64,000 bases of DNA, from the NCBI GenBank assembly GCA_016704535.1, contig JADIZZ010000002.1, positions 248,001-312,000 on the forward strand, given 5' to 3'. The notes beneath the pieces were generated by a model, which was not told the DNA's origin, ran no database searches, and saw only the letters and a program-made list of their open reading frames with translations. Shown here in pieces: positions 43,791-51,465 of this stretch; position 1 is the stretch's first letter, and every line of letters starts with the position of its first letter. This DNA is from Betaproteobacteria bacterium. Lineage in GTDB: Bacteria; Pseudomonadota; Gammaproteobacteria; Burkholderiales; Burkholderiaceae_C. The translations under genes and the position numbers were made by a program.

Positions 43791-44438
43791 GTGCGGGGCC
43801 CCTTGTCTGATGAAGTCATCGGCCTCTGCGCCGCACAGGGCTTGACGGCGACGGCGGGCCAGGCAACCCGGCTGGTGCATTACCTCGAGCTGCTTCAGCG
43901 CTGGAATGCCACCTACAACCTGACCGCCGTGCGCGACCCCGAGGCGATGCGCATCCAGCACCTGGCCGACTGTCTGGCCGTCGTCGCGCCGCTGCAGCGA
44001 CACAGAGCCGGCGGGCGCCTGCTCGACGTGGGTAGCGGCGGCGGCCTGCCTGGCGTGGTCATTGCCGCGATGCTGCCCGCGTGGGACGTGACCTGCGTCG
44101 ACGCCGTGGGCAAGAAGGTGGCCTTTGTCCGCCAGGTGGCGGGGGCGCTGCCGCTGCCCAACCTGCATGCCGAACACAGCCGCATCGAGGCGCTGAAGGC
44201 GCCGCCATTCGACGTGGTGACGTCACGCGCTTTTGCGTCGTTGGCGGACTTCACTGCTCTGACGCGTGGGCTCCTCGCGCCGGGGGGCGTCTGGATGGCG
44301 ATGAAGGGCAGGGTGCCCGACGATGAAACCGTCGCGCTGGCTGCGGACGTGGAGGTGTTTCACGTGGAACAGCTCAACGTGCCGGGCCTGGACGCGCAGC
44401 GTTGCCTCGTGTGGATGCGGCCGCGGGCAGCGACATAG
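43791..44438 (+). CDS. rsmG: 16S rRNA m7G527 methyltransferase RsmG
   Basis: Methylates N7 of G527 in 16S rRNA; loss gives low-level streptomycin resistance. The start GTG at 43791, one base after the mnmG stop, gives 215 aa; an alternative TTG at 43764 would overlap mnmG by 26 bp. SAM-binding LLDVGSGGGLPGVVIAAML and TVDAVGKK-like CVDAVGKKVAFVRQ are present, as is the late TSRAFASLADF motif. A second parS-like site lies inside at 44356-44371. It is followed by a LysE-type exporter gene. Confidence 0.94.
   Translation: MRGPLSDEVIGLCAAQGLTATAGQATRLVHYLELLQRWNATYNLTAVRDPEAMRIQHLADCLAVVAPLQRHRAGGRLLDVGSGGGLPGVVIAAMLPAWDVTCVDAVGKKVAFVRQVAGALPLPNLHAEHSRIEALKAPPFDVVTSRAFASLADFTALTRGLLAPGGVWMAMKGRVPDDETVALAADVEVFHVEQLNVPGLDAQRCLVWMRPRAAT
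44356..44371. other. parS-like site (15/16)
   Basis: TGTTTCACGTGGAACA, one mismatch to the perfect palindrome, within rsmG (codons for VFHVEQL). It is 936 bp from the perfect site. It probably binds ParB with lower affinity. Confidence 0.7.
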
Positions 44439-44594
44439 CCATCGAGGCCCGCCGAAGTCACGGAAATTTGCGCTACGCTCCCACGCTGATTCAGCGCCAG
44501 GACAGGCCGAAGTCACGCGCTCGAAATCGCATCCTCCACCGCCGCGAACCCACGACCGGCTCGCGGTGAACGACTCCAAGACGAAGCTTCCACC

Positions 44595-45206
44595 ATGCTC
44601 GGCATCGGCGACTATGGCGCGTTCTGCGCGGCCATCCTGATCTTCCTGGCCCTGCCCGGGCCCGGCACCTTCGCGCTGTTGACCTCCACCGCCAAGGGCG
44701 GTTTGCGCGCTGGTGCCGCCGCCACGCTGGGCGTGATCGTCGGCGACCAGGTGCTGCTTTGGCTGGCCGTCGCCGGAGTGGCCGCGCTGCTGGCGGCCAA
44801 CCCGCTGATCTTCCAGGGCGTGCAATACCTGGGCGCCGCCTACCTGACTTGGATCGGGCTGAAACTGATCCTCGCCCGGCCAGGCAGCGCCCCACCGATA
44901 CGCATCGAGCCGCGCCAGTACGCGCGGCAGGCCTTCCTGATCACGCTGCTGAACCCCAAGGCCATCGTGTTCTACATGGCCTTCTTCCCGCTCTTCATCG
45001 ACCCCGTTCAGCACCGCGGCGCCGTCACCTTCATGGCGATGGCCGCCACCATTGCCGTCATCACCGCGGCCTACGGTCTCACGCTGTGCGCTTTCGCCAA
45101 CGCCATCACCGCCCAGGTGCGTGCCCACCGCAAGCTGGGCCAGGCGCTCGAGCGCCTGGCCGGCGTCTTCCTGGTCGGGTTCGGCATCCGCTTGGGCACG
45201 CAATGA
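44595..45206 (+). CDS. LysE/RhtB family exporter
   Basis: 203 aa with six hydrophobic segments. FLALPGPGTFALLTSTAKGGLRAG near the N-terminus and RQAFLITLLNPKAIVFYMAFFPLFIDP are the diagnostic LysE motifs. The family exports amino acids, homoserine lactones or related metabolites; the substrate is unknown. Its stop overlaps the parA start (ATGA), so the two are translationally coupled, an arrangement that recurs in this bacterial group. Confidence 0.92.
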   Translation: MLGIGDYGAFCAAILIFLALPGPGTFALLTSTAKGGLRAGAAATLGVIVGDQVLLWLAVAGVAALLAANPLIFQGVQYLGAAYLTWIGLKLILARPGSAPPIRIEPRQYARQAFLITLLNPKAIVFYMAFFPLFIDPVQHRGAVTFMAMAATIAVITAAYGLTLCAFANAITAQVRAHRKLGQALERLAGVFLVGFGIRLGTQ

Positions 45207-45985
45207 CGAACACGACCAAGGGGCCGCGCATCTTCTGCGTCGCCAACCAGAAGGGTGGCGTCGGCAAGACAACGACCACGGTCAACCTGGCTGCAGGCCT
45301 GGCCCAGGTGGGCCAGCGTGTCCTCGTCGTCGACCTTGACCCGCAAGGCAACGCCACCACCGGCTCTGGCATCGACAAGCGCAAGCTGGACAGCAGTGTT
45401 TATGACGTCCTGCTCGGCTCGGCCACCATTGCCGAGGCGCGCCGCATCAGCCCCAAGGGGGGCTACCTGGTGCTGGGCGCGAACCGAGAATTGGCCGGTG
45501 CCGAGGTCGAGCTGGTGGGGTTCGAACGCCGCGAGAAGCGGCTGAAGGACGCTCTGCACACGGTGCGCGATGAGCACGACTTCGTGCTCATCGACTGCCC
45601 GCCCAGCCTGAGCCTGCTCACGCTGAATGGTCTGTGCGCCGCCCACGGCGTGGTGGTGCCGATGCAGTGCGAGTACTTTGCACTCGAAGGCCTGTCCGAC
45701 CTGGTCAACACCATCAAGCAGGTGCACGCCAACCTCAACCCGGACCTGCAGATCATCGGGCTGCTGCGCGTGATGTTCGACCCACGCATCACGCTGCAGC
45801 AGCAGGTGAGCGAGCAGCTGAAGGCGCACTTCGGCGCGAAGGTCTTCGACACCGTGATTCCGCGCAACGTGCGGCTGGCGGAAGCCCCCAGCTACGGCCA
45901 GCCCGGCGTCACCTTCGACCCGTCGTCCAAGGGCGCCGTGGCCTTCGTCGAATTTGCCAAGGAAGTGGTGAGGCGCCTTGGCTGA
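45203..45985 (+). CDS. parA: Chromosome partitioning ATPase ParA
   Basis: 260 aa, deviant Walker ATPase of the parABS system. NQKGGVGKTTTTVNLAAGLA at the N-terminus gives the signature Lys, DLDPQGNATTG the A' box, and VLIDCPPSLSLLTLN the Walker B region. The chromosome-type (Soj-like) form lacks the N-terminal HTH of plasmid ParA. It is coupled to the LysE gene and overlaps a GNAT gene start. parB lies about 3 kb further on, not adjacent. Confidence 0.96.
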   Translation: MTNTTKGPRIFCVANQKGGVGKTTTTVNLAAGLAQVGQRVLVVDLDPQGNATTGSGIDKRKLDSSVYDVLLGSATIAEARRISPKGGYLVLGANRELAGAEVELVGFERREKRLKDALHTVRDEHDFVLIDCPPSLSLLTLNGLCAAHGVVVPMQCEYFALEGLSDLVNTIKQVHANLNPDLQIIGLLRVMFDPRITLQQQVSEQLKAHFGAKVFDTVIPRNVRLAEAPSYGQPGVTFDPSSKGAVAFVEFAKEVVRRLG

Positions 45986-46778
45986 CGGGGTCGCCGCCGC
46001 AGTGCTGGACGATGCGCTGCTCTCGCGCATCGAAGACGCCAGCCTCAACGCCAGCGCCCCGCCGCAGCAGTTCTGGCTGGACGGCTGGATCGTGCGCACT
46101 TCGCCCGGAAAGGCGCGGCGGGCACGCTGCATCAACGCCGTGGCCAAAGGCCGCTTGTCGCTCGAGCGGAAACTCGCGCTGGCCGAGGCGCTGTTCCGCG
46201 AAGCCGGCCTACCCATGGTCGTGCGCCTGACGCGCTTCACGCAGCCGGCCGACCTCGATGCGCAGCTGACGCACCGTGCCTGGCAGCGTCTGGACGAGAC
46301 CTGGGTGATGGTGCGCCCCGATCTGGCCGACCTTGCGCCCGCGGCCGACGCATCGCCTCCGCCCGGTTGCGCGTGGGCGCGGCTCGACGGCACGGCCTAC
46401 GCCGACGTCGTGGGCGCGCTGAGAGGCTCGCCGCCCGAGCAGCGCCGCGCGCATGCCGAACGGTTGGCGTCTTCGCCCGTGCGCTACGAAGGTCATGCGC
46501 TGCGCCGCTTGGTGGACGGCGAGGTGCTGGCCTGCGGGCAGTTCGCGCGCGAGGCCGAACTGGTCGGTTTGTACGACGTCTTTACGCGTGACAGCGCGCG
46601 CGGCCGCGGGCTGGCTGGTTTGCTGTGCTCACGCCTGCTGGCGCTGGCGTCGCAGCAGGGCGCGCAGGTGGCGTATCTGCAGACCGAGGCCACGAACGAC
46701 GCGGCCCGCCGTGTCTACCGCCGTCTCGGGTTTGCCGATCAGTACAGCTACCACTACCGCCAGCCGCCAGGCCTGTGA
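45978..46778 (+). CDS. GNAT family N-acetyltransferase
   Basis: 266 aa from TTG at 45978, overlapping the parA stop. The C-terminal ~100 residues form a GNAT domain: ELVGLYDVFTRDSARGRGLAGLLCSRLLALA holds the acetyl-CoA loop (RGRGLA), and YLQTEATNDAARRVYRRLGFADQYSYHYR ends it. The N-terminal half (to about 150) is an extra domain with FWLDGWIVRTSPGKARRARCIN, as in bacterial two-domain acetyltransferases. The substrate is unknown. It interrupts the parA-parB pair. Confidence 0.9.
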   Translation: MADGVAAAVLDDALLSRIEDASLNASAPPQQFWLDGWIVRTSPGKARRARCINAVAKGRLSLERKLALAEALFREAGLPMVVRLTRFTQPADLDAQLTHRAWQRLDETWVMVRPDLADLAPAADASPPPGCAWARLDGTAYADVVGALRGSPPEQRRAHAERLASSPVRYEGHALRRLVDGEVLACGQFAREAELVGLYDVFTRDSARGRGLAGLLCSRLLALASQQGAQVAYLQTEATNDAARRVYRRLGFADQYSYHYRQPPGL

Positions 46779-46784
46779 CCCATC

Positions 46785-46809
46785 GGCGGCGCCCGAAGAC
46801 GTCGCCGCC
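46785..46809. terminator. Bidirectional hairpin between GNAT gene and argC
   Basis: GGCGGCG / CGCCGCC, 7-bp stem with an 11-nt loop, exactly between two convergent genes. No T-run on either side, so it may work through Rho or as a stabiliser. Confidence 0.4.
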
Positions 46810-47748
46810 CTACAGGCCCAGTGCCTCGTCGACGCCGATATGCACGTTCATCGCCTGCACCGCGGCGCCGCTGGCGCCTTTGCCCAGGTTGTCCAGCCGC
46901 GCCATCAGAACAGCCTGCGTGTCGCTGCCGAAGACGAAGAGGTCGACGCGGTTCGTGTCGTTGCAGCCCTGAACGTCGAAGAAGCCGCTTTCCAGCGTGG
47001 CCGCATCCCGCAGCGGCATCACGCGGATGAAGCGCTCGCCGGCGTAGTGCGTCTCGTAGGCGGCGTGCAGCGCCTCTGCGGTGGTGCCCAGCGCCGTCAG
47101 CGAAAGCGGCACGCTCACCGCCAGCCCCTTGTAGAAGTTGCCGACGATGGGCAGGAAGATCGGTGGCATCGCCAGGCCCGTGTGCGCCGCCATCTCGGGC
47201 AGGTGCTTGTGCGCCAGGTTGAGGCCATAGGGCCGCGGCGAAGTGAGCGCAGGCTCCATCGGAATGGCCTGGTATTGCTCGATCATCTTCTTGCCGCCGC
47301 CCGAATAGCCGGTGATCGACGTGGCCGCAACGGCCTGCGCCGCCGGCACCAGGCCGGCGTCCACCAGCGGCCGCAGCAGCAGGATGAACGCGCTGGCATG
47401 GCAGCCTGGGTTGGCGATGCGCTTGCTGGCCCGGATGGCGTCGCGCTGGCCCGGCGCCAGTTCCGGCAACCCATACGCCCAGCCCGGCACCGTGCGGTGG
47501 GCGGTGCTGGCGTCGATGAGGCAGGTGTGCGGATTGCTGATCATGGCCGCCGCTTCGCGGGAGGCGGCGTCGGGCAGGCACAGAAAGGCCACGTCAGCTG
47601 CGTTCAGCAGCCGCGCGCGTTCGGTAGCGTCCTTGCGCTTGTCGGCATCGATGCGCAGCACCTCGACGTCGCGCCGCGCGGCCAAGTACTCGTGGATGCG
47701 CAGGCCCGTGGTGCCTTCCTGGCCATCGACGAAGACTTTGGTGGTCAT
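46810..47748 (-). CDS. argC: N-acetyl-gamma-glutamyl-phosphate reductase, type 2
   Basis: 312 aa from ATG at 47748 (MTTKVFVDGQEGTTGLRIHEYL). Third step of arginine biosynthesis. The catalytic Cys lies in IANPGCHASAFIL, and the substrate region TSITGYSGGGKKMIE is typical of the type 2 enzyme, which is shorter than type 1 (~345 aa). It is the only opposite-strand gene inside the parA-parB interval and is divergent from the RBBP9-like gene (49 bp). Confidence 0.94.
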   Translation of the reverse strand: MTTKVFVDGQEGTTGLRIHEYLAARRDVEVLRIDADKRKDATERARLLNAADVAFLCLPDAASREAAAMISNPHTCLIDASTAHRTVPGWAYGLPELAPGQRDAIRASKRIANPGCHASAFILLLRPLVDAGLVPAAQAVAATSITGYSGGGKKMIEQYQAIPMEPALTSPRPYGLNLAHKHLPEMAAHTGLAMPPIFLPIVGNFYKGLAVSVPLSLTALGTTAEALHAAYETHYAGERFIRVMPLRDAATLESGFFDVQGCNDTNRVDLFVFGSDTQAVLMARLDNLGKGASGAAVQAMNVHIGVDEALGL

Positions 47749-47797
47749 GGAGCCCCTCACAGACAATGCCGCTGCAATGAACGCGAGGATACCCGCC

Positions 47798-48379
47798 ATG
47801 AGCGCCACGCCGGGGCAAGCACCGCGCGTGCTGCTGCTGCCCGGCTGGCAGGACTCGGGCCCCGACCACTGGCAGAGCCGCTGGGAACGGCTGCACGGCT
47901 ACGAACGCGTGCAGCAGGCCGACTGGACGTGGCCGCGCCGCGGCGACTGGATGGCGCGGCTGGAAGAGGTGCTGCTCGAGGACGACCGGCCGAACTTGCT
48001 GGTGGCCCACAGCCTGGGCTGCCATCTCGTGGCCGCCTGGGCAGCACACAGCCGGCACACCGGCCGCGTGCAGGGCGCGCTGCTGGTGGCGCCGCCCGAC
48101 ACCGAACGCGAAGATGCGCCGCCACAGTTGCACGGTTGGGCGCCGATGGAGCGCGCGCCTTTGCCCTTTCCGTCCGTGGCGCTGCTCAGCCGCGATGACC
48201 CCTTCGGCCACTTCTACCGAATGGCCGCCGTGGCCGAGGTCTGGGGTGCGCGCCTGGTCGACGCCGGCCAGCGAGGGCACCTGAATGCCGAGTCGGGTCT
48301 GGGCGACTGGCCCGAGGGCCGAGCCTTCCTTCGCACCTTGGGTGCAGGGGACCCGCCGTCGCCGGCCGTGTCGCCATGA
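47798..48379 (+). CDS. RBBP9/YdeN family serine hydrolase
   Basis: 193 aa from ATG at 47798 (GAGGA 8 nt upstream). LLPGWQDSGPDHWQSRWER is the family start, VAHSLGCHLVAAWAA carries the nucleophile Ser, and GHLN near the end the catalytic His. Small cytoplasmic hydrolases of this type are common; the substrate is unknown. The stop overlaps the start of the next gene (ATGA). Confidence 0.9.
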   Translation: MSATPGQAPRVLLLPGWQDSGPDHWQSRWERLHGYERVQQADWTWPRRGDWMARLEEVLLEDDRPNLLVAHSLGCHLVAAWAAHSRHTGRVQGALLVAPPDTEREDAPPQLHGWAPMERAPLPFPSVALLSRDDPFGHFYRMAAVAEVWGARLVDAGQRGHLNAESGLGDWPEGRAFLRTLGAGDPPSPAVSP

Positions 48380-48903
48380 ACAGCCGCGCCGGCCGCGCCA
48401 TCCTGGTTGGTCTGTTCGTCGCCACGGTGCTGGGCTGGAGCAGCCTGCTCGGTTCGCACATCGGCTGGCTGGTGCTGGGGGCCACCGTCGCGAGCGTGCT
48501 CGCGGCCTGGGGCCTCTGGACGGCGATGCAGCGCGCCGGCGACGCCAGCGCCGCCGTGCGTGAGCGCCTGGGCCGCGCCGGCGCCGGCACCCACCACGCC
48601 TTCAGTGGCGTGCGCCTGCGCATCGAGGACGACGGCCGCCACGTCTGGGTCGACGGCCCGGGGCTGCAGCGCGTACTGGGCCGGCGTGAACCCGACGAAG
48701 CGCAGGCCGCCCGCCACACCGGCGCCTGGCGGCGCGACGAGCGTGGCGTGCTGATGTTGCGCGTCGACGCCGTCGTGCAGCACCTGGCCACCATGCCCGG
48801 GCGCGACGAGCCGCGCATCCAGAAGTTGCGCCGCTACCTCGAGCGCGACGTGCTCTTCCCGGCGCGGCACCGCCACGGCGCCGGGCCGTCGACCGGGCGT
48901 TGA
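48376..48903 (+). CDS. Hypothetical membrane protein upstream of parB
   Basis: 175 aa. Two adjacent hydrophobic segments (AILVGLFVATVLGWSSLL and IGWLVLGATVASVLAAWGLW, residues ~8-48) form an N-terminal hairpin. The remainder is a basic domain with ARHTGAWRRDERGVLMLRVDAVVQHLATMPGRDEPRIQKLRRYLERDVLF in outline. No family is recognised. It is coupled to the hydrolase gene and ends 47 bp before parB. Confidence 0.65.
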   Translation: MNSRAGRAILVGLFVATVLGWSSLLGSHIGWLVLGATVASVLAAWGLWTAMQRAGDASAAVRERLGRAGAGTHHAFSGVRLRIEDDGRHVWVDGPGLQRVLGRREPDEAQAARHTGAWRRDERGVLMLRVDAVVQHLATMPGRDEPRIQKLRRYLERDVLFPARHRHGAGPSTGR

Positions 48904-48950
48904 CGCGCGGGGCTGAAGCCACTGCACGGCCACTGCACGACAATGACCCC

Positions 48951-49841
48951 ATGGTGACGAAAAAACAGAAGGGCCTGGGCATGGGCCTGGAGGCCCTGCT
49001 CGGCCCCAAGGTTGCAGAAACGCCGGCCGACGCCGACGCGCATCCCAGCAACCTGGCGCTCGACCGCCTGCGCCCCGGCCGCTACCAGCCGCGCACGCGC
49101 ATGGACGAGGGCTCGCTCTACGAACTGGCCGAAAGCATCAAGAGCCAGGGCGTGATGCAACCCATCCTGGTGCGCCCCGTGGAAGACGGGCAGTACGAGA
49201 TCATCGCCGGCGAGCGCCGCCTCCGCGCCGCGCGTCTGGCCGGGCTCGACCGCGTGCCCGTGCTCGTGAAGGTGGTCGCCGACGAAGCCGCGGCGGTGAT
49301 GGCGCTGATCGAGAACATCCAGCGCGAGGACCTCAATCCGCTGGAAGAGGCGCAAGGGCTGCAACGCCTGGTCACCGAGTTCCAGCTCACGCACGAACAG
49401 GCCGCGCAGGCCGTGGGTCGTTCACGCAGCGCCGCGTCCAACCTTTTGCGCCTGCTGCAGTTGGCCGAGCCGGTGCAACAGATGCTGCTGGCCGGTGACC
49501 TGGACATGGGCCACGCGCGCGCACTGCTGGCCCTGTCGGCGGCGCAGCAGGTGATGGCTGCGCACGAGATCAGCGCCAGGAAGCTCAGCGTGCGCGAGGC
49601 CGAACGCCTGGTGGCACGCAGTGCCCCGGGTCGAGAAGGCGCCGCCAAACGCAGCAAGCCGCCAAAGCCGCGTGACCTGCTGCGGCTGGAAGAGCGGCTG
49701 GCCGACGCCTTGACCGCCAGTGTCGAGATCCGCGTGCTCAAGCGCACCGCACGCGGCGAGCAGGGCGAGATCGCCATCGGCTTCGGCACCCTCGAAGAAC
49801 TGAACGGACTGCTGGAGAAACTCGGCGCCAGCGAAATCTGA
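48951..49841 (+). CDS. parB: Chromosome partitioning CTPase / DNA-binding protein ParB
   Basis: 296 aa from ATG at 48951 (MVTKKQKGLGMGLEALLG, the typical opening). CTP-binding GERRLRAARLAG and the conserved ENIQREDLNPLEEAQG motif precede the parS-binding helix-turn-helix with QAAQAVGRSRSAASNLLRLL (about 140-165). The C-terminal dimer domain ends GTLEELNGLLEKLG. It spreads from parS and works with ParA; parS sites lie in mnmG and rsmG upstream. Confidence 0.96.
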   Translation: MVTKKQKGLGMGLEALLGPKVAETPADADAHPSNLALDRLRPGRYQPRTRMDEGSLYELAESIKSQGVMQPILVRPVEDGQYEIIAGERRLRAARLAGLDRVPVLVKVVADEAAAVMALIENIQREDLNPLEEAQGLQRLVTEFQLTHEQAAQAVGRSRSAASNLLRLLQLAEPVQQMLLAGDLDMGHARALLALSAAQQVMAAHEISARKLSVREAERLVARSAPGREGAAKRSKPPKPRDLLRLEERLADALTASVEIRVLKRTARGEQGEIAIGFGTLEELNGLLEKLGASEI

Positions 49842-49862
49842 GACGTGGCGACGGCCGCAACG

Positions 49863-51041
49863 TCAGGCGGGGCGCTGCGCCGCCTTGCGGCCGTGCAGCG
49901 CCAGCCATACCAGCGCCACCATAACCAGCGCTATGGGCAACAGCGAACCCAGGTTCAGCCAGGTCCAACCCTGCGTGGTGATCAGCGCGCCCGACGAGAA
50001 CGAACTGACGGCCATCGTCCAGAACACGGCGGTGTCCATCACGCCTTGCGCACGGTTCTTCTCTTCGGGTCGGTAGGCCTGCGTCAGCAAGGTGCTGCCA
50101 CCGGTATAGAGAAAGTTCCATCCCACGCCCAGGGCAAACAGGGCCACCAGGAACTGCATGAGGTCGACGCCCGACAGCGCCACCGCCACGCAGACGAGGT
50201 TCAGCAAGCCGCCCACGAACATCACCGGCAGGGGGCCGAAGCGCCTGATCAGATTGCCGGTGAAGAAGCTGGGCACGAACATGCCCAGCACGTGCCATTC
50301 GAGCACCAGCGCGGCGCTGTCGAAAGGGTGCTTGCACTGCTGCATCGCGATGGGCGTGACCGCCATCAGCAGGTTCATCACGCCATAACCCAGCGCCGCT
50401 GCGATGACGGCCACTGCGAACACGGGTTGCCGCAGCAGTTCGGCCGTCGGGCGCCCGGCCGGCTTGCCGGGTGGCGGTGCGACGTGCGTGGGGAAGTCGA
50501 TGAAGGACATCACCACCAGCGACAGCAGCGCGACACCCACCAGCGCGAGGTAAGCACCGGCGAAGGGCACAGCGAACCAGTCGCGCGTGAAGCTGGCCAG
50601 ATTCGGCCCGATGAAGGCGCCTGCGATACCGCCGGCCAGCACCAGCGACAGCGCGCGCTCTTTGAAGACCGGCGCCACCAACTCTGGCCCCGCAAAGCGG
50701 TATAGCGCGCCGTTGGCGCTGTAGAAGCCGGCCACCAGCGTCGACGCCACGAGCAGCCAGAAATTCTGCGACGTCACTGCCAGCGCGCAGGTCGCCGCGG
50801 ACCCCATGGCCACCAGCAGGCCTATCTGGAAGGAGCGCTTGCGCCCCACGCGCGCCTGCAGGCGCGACACGGGCATCGCCGAGAGTGCCGCGCCGACGAC
50901 ATAGCCCGTCACCGGCAGAGTGGCCATCCAGCCCAACGGCGCCAGCGACAGGCCGACGAGCCCGTTGATGGCAATGAAGGTGACGTTGTTGGTCAGGAAC
51001 AGGCCCTGGCAGATGGCCAGCAGCAGCAAGTGTCGGTTCAT
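49863..51041 (-). CDS. Major facilitator superfamily transporter
   Basis: 392 aa from ATG at 51041 (MNRHLLLLAICQGLFLTNN), 9 codons later than the first possible start. Twelve hydrophobic segments in two halves; the loop motif PVSRLQARVGRKRSFQIG after TM2 matches the GxxxDRxGRR-like MFS motif A. Residues PPPGKPAGRPTAELL form the central cytoplasmic loop. Substrate unknown; resembles drug or sugar efflux permeases. It is convergent with parB (21 bp) and divergent from prkA. Confidence 0.88.
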   Translation of the reverse strand: MNRHLLLLAICQGLFLTNNVTFIAINGLVGLSLAPLGWMATLPVTGYVVGAALSAMPVSRLQARVGRKRSFQIGLLVAMGSAATCALAVTSQNFWLLVASTLVAGFYSANGALYRFAGPELVAPVFKERALSLVLAGGIAGAFIGPNLASFTRDWFAVPFAGAYLALVGVALLSLVVMSFIDFPTHVAPPPGKPAGRPTAELLRQPVFAVAVIAAALGYGVMNLLMAVTPIAMQQCKHPFDSAALVLEWHVLGMFVPSFFTGNLIRRFGPLPVMFVGGLLNLVCVAVALSGVDLMQFLVALFALGVGWNFLYTGGSTLLTQAYRPEEKNRAQGVMDTAVFWTMAVSSFSSGALITTQGWTWLNLGSLLPIALVMVALVWLALHGRKAAQRPA

Positions 51042-51171
51042 CCCGCCGATGATCGCACCCCCGCACAAGCAGGCTGTGCCCTGCAGCCGCGTTGATGTCT
51101 AGGGGCAAGTCATCCTTGCGCCTGGCAGAAGCGTTGTCGAGGATGTGCTGGAGGGCCGGGCCCGGTGGGGT

Positions 51172-51187
51172 CGGCACGGCTCTTGCG
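51172..51187 (+). promoter_or_regulatory. Sigma-54 promoter of prkA-yeaH-spoVR
   Basis: CGGCAC, 5-nt spacer, TTGCG: it keeps the essential GG (-24) and GC (-12) spaced by 10 bp and matches TGGCAC-N5-TTGCA at all but the outermost positions. The start codon is about 280 bp downstream. E. coli yeaGH is known to need RpoN and NtrC for nitrogen-starvation expression, which supports the call. Confidence 0.65.
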
Positions 51188-51366
51188 ACGATCTGAGTGC
51201 CACTGGCGGCCGTCTGCGCAGAGGGTGCGAGCCGGCGCGGAACTCAGTTCAGGGTGCAAACTGACAGTGACTTCGGGGCTTCATTTCGGGCTGGCCCGGC
51301 CCGGATCGAACCATGCTACACATGCGAGGCTGTCGATGACGATGCGCAGCCAGTGACCGGAAAGCT

Positions 51367-51438
51367 CTGATGGAGCCTGGGCCCGTACAGCCGGGACTCC
51401 ATCAGAACTTCCCAGGTTCGGCGGGGCTGTCCCCCGCC
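51367..51438 (+). promoter_or_regulatory. Tandem hairpins in the prkA leader
   Basis: Stem 1: CTGATGGAG (51367-51375) pairs perfectly with CTCCATCAG (51397-51405). Stem 2: GGCGGGG (51420-51426) pairs with CCCCGCC (51432-51438). Together they could control mRNA stability or access to the ribosome site near 51456. Confidence 0.5.
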
Positions 51439-51465
51439 GGTGCCCGCCTGGACACTGGAGGCCGC

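Larger units (their letters stand above)
51042..51465. other. Long leader/control region of the prkA operon
   Basis: 424 bp without a gene. It holds a sigma-54 promoter match (51172-51187), a 9-bp hairpin with a 21-nt loop (51367-51405) and a second hairpin (51420-51438) directly before the prkA ribosome site. Confidence 0.6.

Noticed and set aside
51285..51310. Possible minus-strand tRNA (GGATCGAACC)
   Set aside because: The T-stem does not pair and no cloverleaf can be drawn.
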